Source: Pycnopodia helianthoides
Lineage: Eukaryota > Echinodermata > Asteroidea > Forcipulatida > Asteriidae
Length of the DNA stretch: 64,000 bases
Assembly: GCA_032158295.1 (NCBI GenBank)
Contig: CM063248.1
Span: 21,229,273 to 21,293,272 of the forward strand
Direction of reading: 5' to 3'
The notes beneath the pieces are model-generated. The model was not told where the DNA came from. It ran no database searches and was given only the letters and a program-made list of their open reading frames with translations. Both the position numbers and the translations under genes were made by a program. Positions 60,600 to 64,000 of this stretch are shown here, piece by piece (within the stretch, counting starts at the first letter, position 1; each line of letters starts with the position of its first letter).

Positions 60600-63472
60600 T
60601 TAGACATTGGCATCCCGGTTCAAGCTTGAAGTTGCAGATAGTGTAGCACAGAGATCCTCTGTCTGCAGGCTGTTGTTGTCTAGGCAGATGTTCCTTTGTC
60701 GCCACATACAGCTGTTACAGTACACGTCGTCATTGCCGCATTGCGCCTCTGATTTACAAATCAAATATTATCTACTGCTGTGATAGACTGAGCTAGTCAA
60801 ATGTATATAATACCATAGAGAAAGGACCCAAGTACAAAACTTAATCAATAATACAAGTATACATTTAAAGCATGAACAATGTGTCGATTTTATTTTGGAT
60901 ATTTTGCAACTGTACTAGAATGTAATCAACAAACTGTCATCATTCCATGTTTTTATACAACATAATTTCAGGGTTTTTCTTAATAACAAATAACGATGCA
61001 AGGTATTAATAATGTATTGCCACAAATAATATAAGTGGTGTAAGAGTTCTGCATAAGAAGGTCAACCTGGGGTTGACAGTGTACAAACGTGAGCTGACTT
61101 TGTTGGCTGGTAATACCATGTCAATACCATTTGTTTCATAAATAAATTTAAATGTAATCAACATTGACCCTTTGAAGACCAATCAATTATCACAGCAAAG
61201 CTGTCTACTATTTAAGGGGTCATACATATCCCAGTGAACTAATACAAATGGTTTGACATTGTGGACCAGTAGCTTGAAATGCCTTATTTTATATTCCCTG
61301 CCCCTACCCATAAACCTAGAAAAAGCCACCAGAGGTTTTGCACATATATTGTTCTGGGTCAAGGAAACCTGTTCATCATCATTGAATAGTACTGTTCACT
61401 ACCAAAATAGGCATAGGCCTATGTTCAGACAAATTTTTTACATTGAAATGTCAAATACAAAGATGTGAGGTTACTGCACATGTACAGTAACTTCACATCT
61501 TTGTACATGTAGTTGACATTTCTATAGAACAGATTTGTTATAATAAAACCATAACATCAGGCACTAGCAAGTAGCATGACATGTGAATACTTTCTGCACC
61601 AAAAGCACCAAATGAAAAATCTTTTACACATACAACAATGCTGCATAAGACATGAAGGAAGGAACCCCTCCATGACAAAGATCACTAACTGCAAAAAAAT
61701 ACTAGACTTATCAGCAGGGTCATAGATTGGTTTTTGTCAACAATAGCTGATTTCATTTCAAGGCCATTATTGTCAATAAAGATACAATGTAAATTTGTCA
61801 CCTGTGAAATTTTCAGCTAAATACAGTGTCTACTTGTTGAGAAAATGTCAGCAAAAAAACTGCCATGATATTTTTAAACAAGAACATCGAACCCATCAAC
61901 ATTTAGCGAGGTGACACCCGGTACCAACTGCATCTCTGGCCGCAGCATTCACACCACGAACACCACAGAAATTTGAATCTCCAAAACTCCCCTTGAGGTG
62001 AGTTTTGGAGATTCACATTTTCTGACATAACTTTATTGATATCTAATCAATGGGGGCATTTCAGACAAAATAATTTCACATAATGTTTACTAACATTACC
62101 ATCTAATAACAAGTACTCTATCAAAAAATTACTTTTTTTCTGGGGTCATTACCAAAGTTAAAACACTTATAAACTTTTATACTTCATTTGTGTGTACTTG
62201 TTGTAAGACCAAACAGTTCTACATGAGTTATAAATACACGACTTAAAGTTTCACAGGGTAGCAAGGAATTTGGTGTACATGTAAGCAGAAAATGGCATCC
62301 GTAACATTTAATTACAGTTTCAAGCAACCCAAAGCCTGCGATTAATGGAACTATGAAGTTGGCCCCTGACAGTGATATTTTACTCAGGCATGCCCTAGCC
62401 CTACATGTATGCTCATGGCTCATGCTTCTCCACATGCAACACGTGTAGACCAGTGTCATGCCAAAAAGTGTCCGCTGCTAAGTACTAAATAGTGTCTGCT
62501 GAGCATGCGCAATGGACGCAGGATACTATTTTACATCCCAAATAGTGTCTGGTGCTAAATAGTATCCGGGTAAAATGGACAGTATCAGGCAAGACATAAC
62601 CGGACAGTATTTGGCAGAAATGATTGGCAGAAATGGACAGCATTTTACAGAAGTAAAAGAACCTATTTGCAGGAGAAACGGACAGCATAGCATTAGGCAA
62701 GGTATTCTTAGGCAAGATTACAGTATTTGGCAGGAAGTTAACAAGCACATGACTGGGATCAACAATTTCTGCCATAATAACCTTAAGTTAAAATCACAGA
62801 TTATTTAAAACAAATTTAATGCAAAGTTAATGTGAAAAGTGAAACTGTAGAATGTCACATGTAAAATGAACAAGGATACTGTTATATTTTAACAAAAAAT
62901 CAAACAACTGAGACACTCTGAGGTGTGTGTTATCTGCAGGTTTAAAAACTACACAATAAAGTCTCACTAAAATGATGAAGTGTAACAAATCCATCACAAA
63001 TAGAAATAATGAAGAAACTGTTAAAACTTTTTTAAACTCAAACTCCGTCAGATGAAAAGATACGTCTACCGCTGGGTGCGTTTACTATACTACTGACCAT
63101 GGAGGTATAGGTAGAGTACTAGTACTACTACTACTAGTACTGTAGTACTACCTGTACCTCCATGGTCTATGTATTTATAAACATGATAAAATCAAGCACG
63201 AACAACAAAGACGGGAAGGCCTATCTAAAATAGTATAATGAAAACGATCAACACAACCATCATATAACAACAACAACAACAACAACCACTGAAACAGGTA
63301 GATCATCACCATGTAGGTAAAATGAACAGATCATGTTTATCAACAAAGATTGTCTCACATGTGAACCTCTGTACTTAGTAACTAAAACAATGGTGACACT
63401 TACCTTCCTTTGTTTGCATGTGTAACAACGCCCGACGGTCTGACTATAGAGTCTGATCCTTGTTCTTTGCAT
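60600..63472 (-). CDS. Doubtful two-exon Cys-rich small protein
   Basis: Joining 63404-63472 (donor GTAAGT) to 60600-60746 (acceptor ..ATCAGAG) keeps one frame and would give a 71-residue protein starting MQRTRIRLYSQTVG, with Cys pattern C-x2-C-x6-C-x7-C-x2-C-x8-C (CYTCKQRKAQC..., then YCNSCMWRQRNIC). I do not recognise it. The spacing looks like a metal-binding ribbon, but a splice join chosen to fit a frame is weak evidence. The pieces may instead be untranslated exons of TRMT9B with a chance reading frame. Confidence 0.2.
61720..61850 (+). repeat. Diverged dispersed repeat (family of 1137-1265)
   Basis: Shares GGTTTTTGTCA, AAAGATACAAT, GTGAAA.TTTCAGCTAAATAC, AGTGT.TACTTG and GAGAAAA with the 1.2-kb copy, same orientation. 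Confidence 0.65.
63095..63167. repeat. Hairpin with CTA/TAG-rich stem
   Basis: GACCATGGAGGTATAGGTAG pairs with CTACCTGTACCTCCATGGTC; between them lies AGTACTAGTACTACTACTAC then TAGTACTGTAGTA, itself partly self-complementary. It is probably a small MITE or a palindromic microsatellite. Confidence 0.75.
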
Positions 63473-64000
63473 GGAGGTAGGTTGGTCTGAGTCAATACTC
63501 ACGAGAGTGTATTGACGGCAACTCAGCCCCTCTCAAGTCTGAATGTTAGAGGTAGGTCTTCTTCGGTCATTACGATCTCGGCAACTGATCTTTTCAGAAA
63601 TTCACGATGAATTACCCGCGCCGCCGCCAGCTAGATACCAAGTCCAGCAGCAGCAGTGCAAACGTGTTTGCATTTAGTTGCGTGTACATTGTTGTGTGTG
63701 TACATACGTGCGTATACATGTGTCTCCGTGTGAAGCTTGCGCAGCGAAAGTTTGTCCGACGTGGCCGGTCCCCGTCGTTCCGTCCGGCGCATCGCGCAGC
63801 AGCTGCGACTTGCATGCATACGTAGCGCGCATGCAGCGGGTCCATCCAATAATAATCCATAAACTTGTGTTGAAGCTTTTCGAGTATTCTAAGTTCTGAT
63901 TTAAAGTACAAATTAATAGCTCAAACTCATCCAAGTCCTTTTATGGGTGTGGGAAGATTGCATCACTAAGAAGATCAATCGGGAATCTTTAAAATATTTT

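Larger units (their letters stand above)
59380..63999. other. TRMT9B upstream region
   Basis: No recognised gene. A minus-strand donor AAG/GTAAGT at 63404/63403 and a possible acceptor at 60747-60748 may mark 5' untranslated exons or a small separate gene. The last 500 bp (63500-63999) is CG-richer and could be a promoter. It contains a diverged dispersed repeat (61720-61850), a short inverted pair near 61435-61520, a hairpin at 63095-63167 and an (CAA)n run at 63269-63286. Confidence 0.5.

Overview
This is a eukaryotic nuclear window. It is AT-rich and intron-dense, with short exons, GT-AG (and two apparent GC-AG) splice sites, and many small inverted-repeat transposons. Gene content (LAMTOR1, ZMAT2, ATOX1, ASAH1, LEG1/DUF781, CNBD2, a glycine-transporter-like SLC6, TRMT9B) points to an animal, most likely a deuterostome. 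The style of the dispersed repeats (elements ending in TTAAAGG, tRNA-derived SINE heads) recalls sea-star or other echinoderm genomes. That placement is inference and was not tested by any search.

Layout from left to right. LAMTOR1 (minus) has four exons, 3949 to 816, and its 3' end lies off the left edge. ZMAT2 (minus) has five exons, 12823 to 8555. ATOX1 (minus) has two exons found, 15933 to 15130, with the tiny first exon unresolved. A transposon-rich stretch, 16.7-20.5 kb, holds nested MITEs, a telomere-like array and a minisatellite. ASAH1 acid ceramidase (minus) has twelve exons, 28964 to 21419. A LEG1-family secreted protein (plus, 29540-31175) lies head-to-head with ASAH1 and tail-to-tail with CNBD2 (minus, eight exons, 35475 to 31369). 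A gene-free 5.3 kb stretch follows. Next come the SLC6 transporter (minus, thirteen exons, 45994 to 40764) and TRMT9B (minus, four coding exons, 59303 to 50451). The last 4.6 kb holds a probable upstream exon and a doubtful small Cys-rich reading frame.

The genes are single-copy housekeeping and membrane genes and do not form a pathway, although LAMTOR1 and ASAH1 are both lysosomal. I found no evidence of a new biological system. The points most worth checking are two coding frames broken by small indels (ZMAT2 exon 3, ASAH1 exon 6), two frame-supported GC-AG introns, MITE families with 9-bp or TTAA target-site duplications, and a terminal-inverted-repeat element whose core is a telomere-like array.
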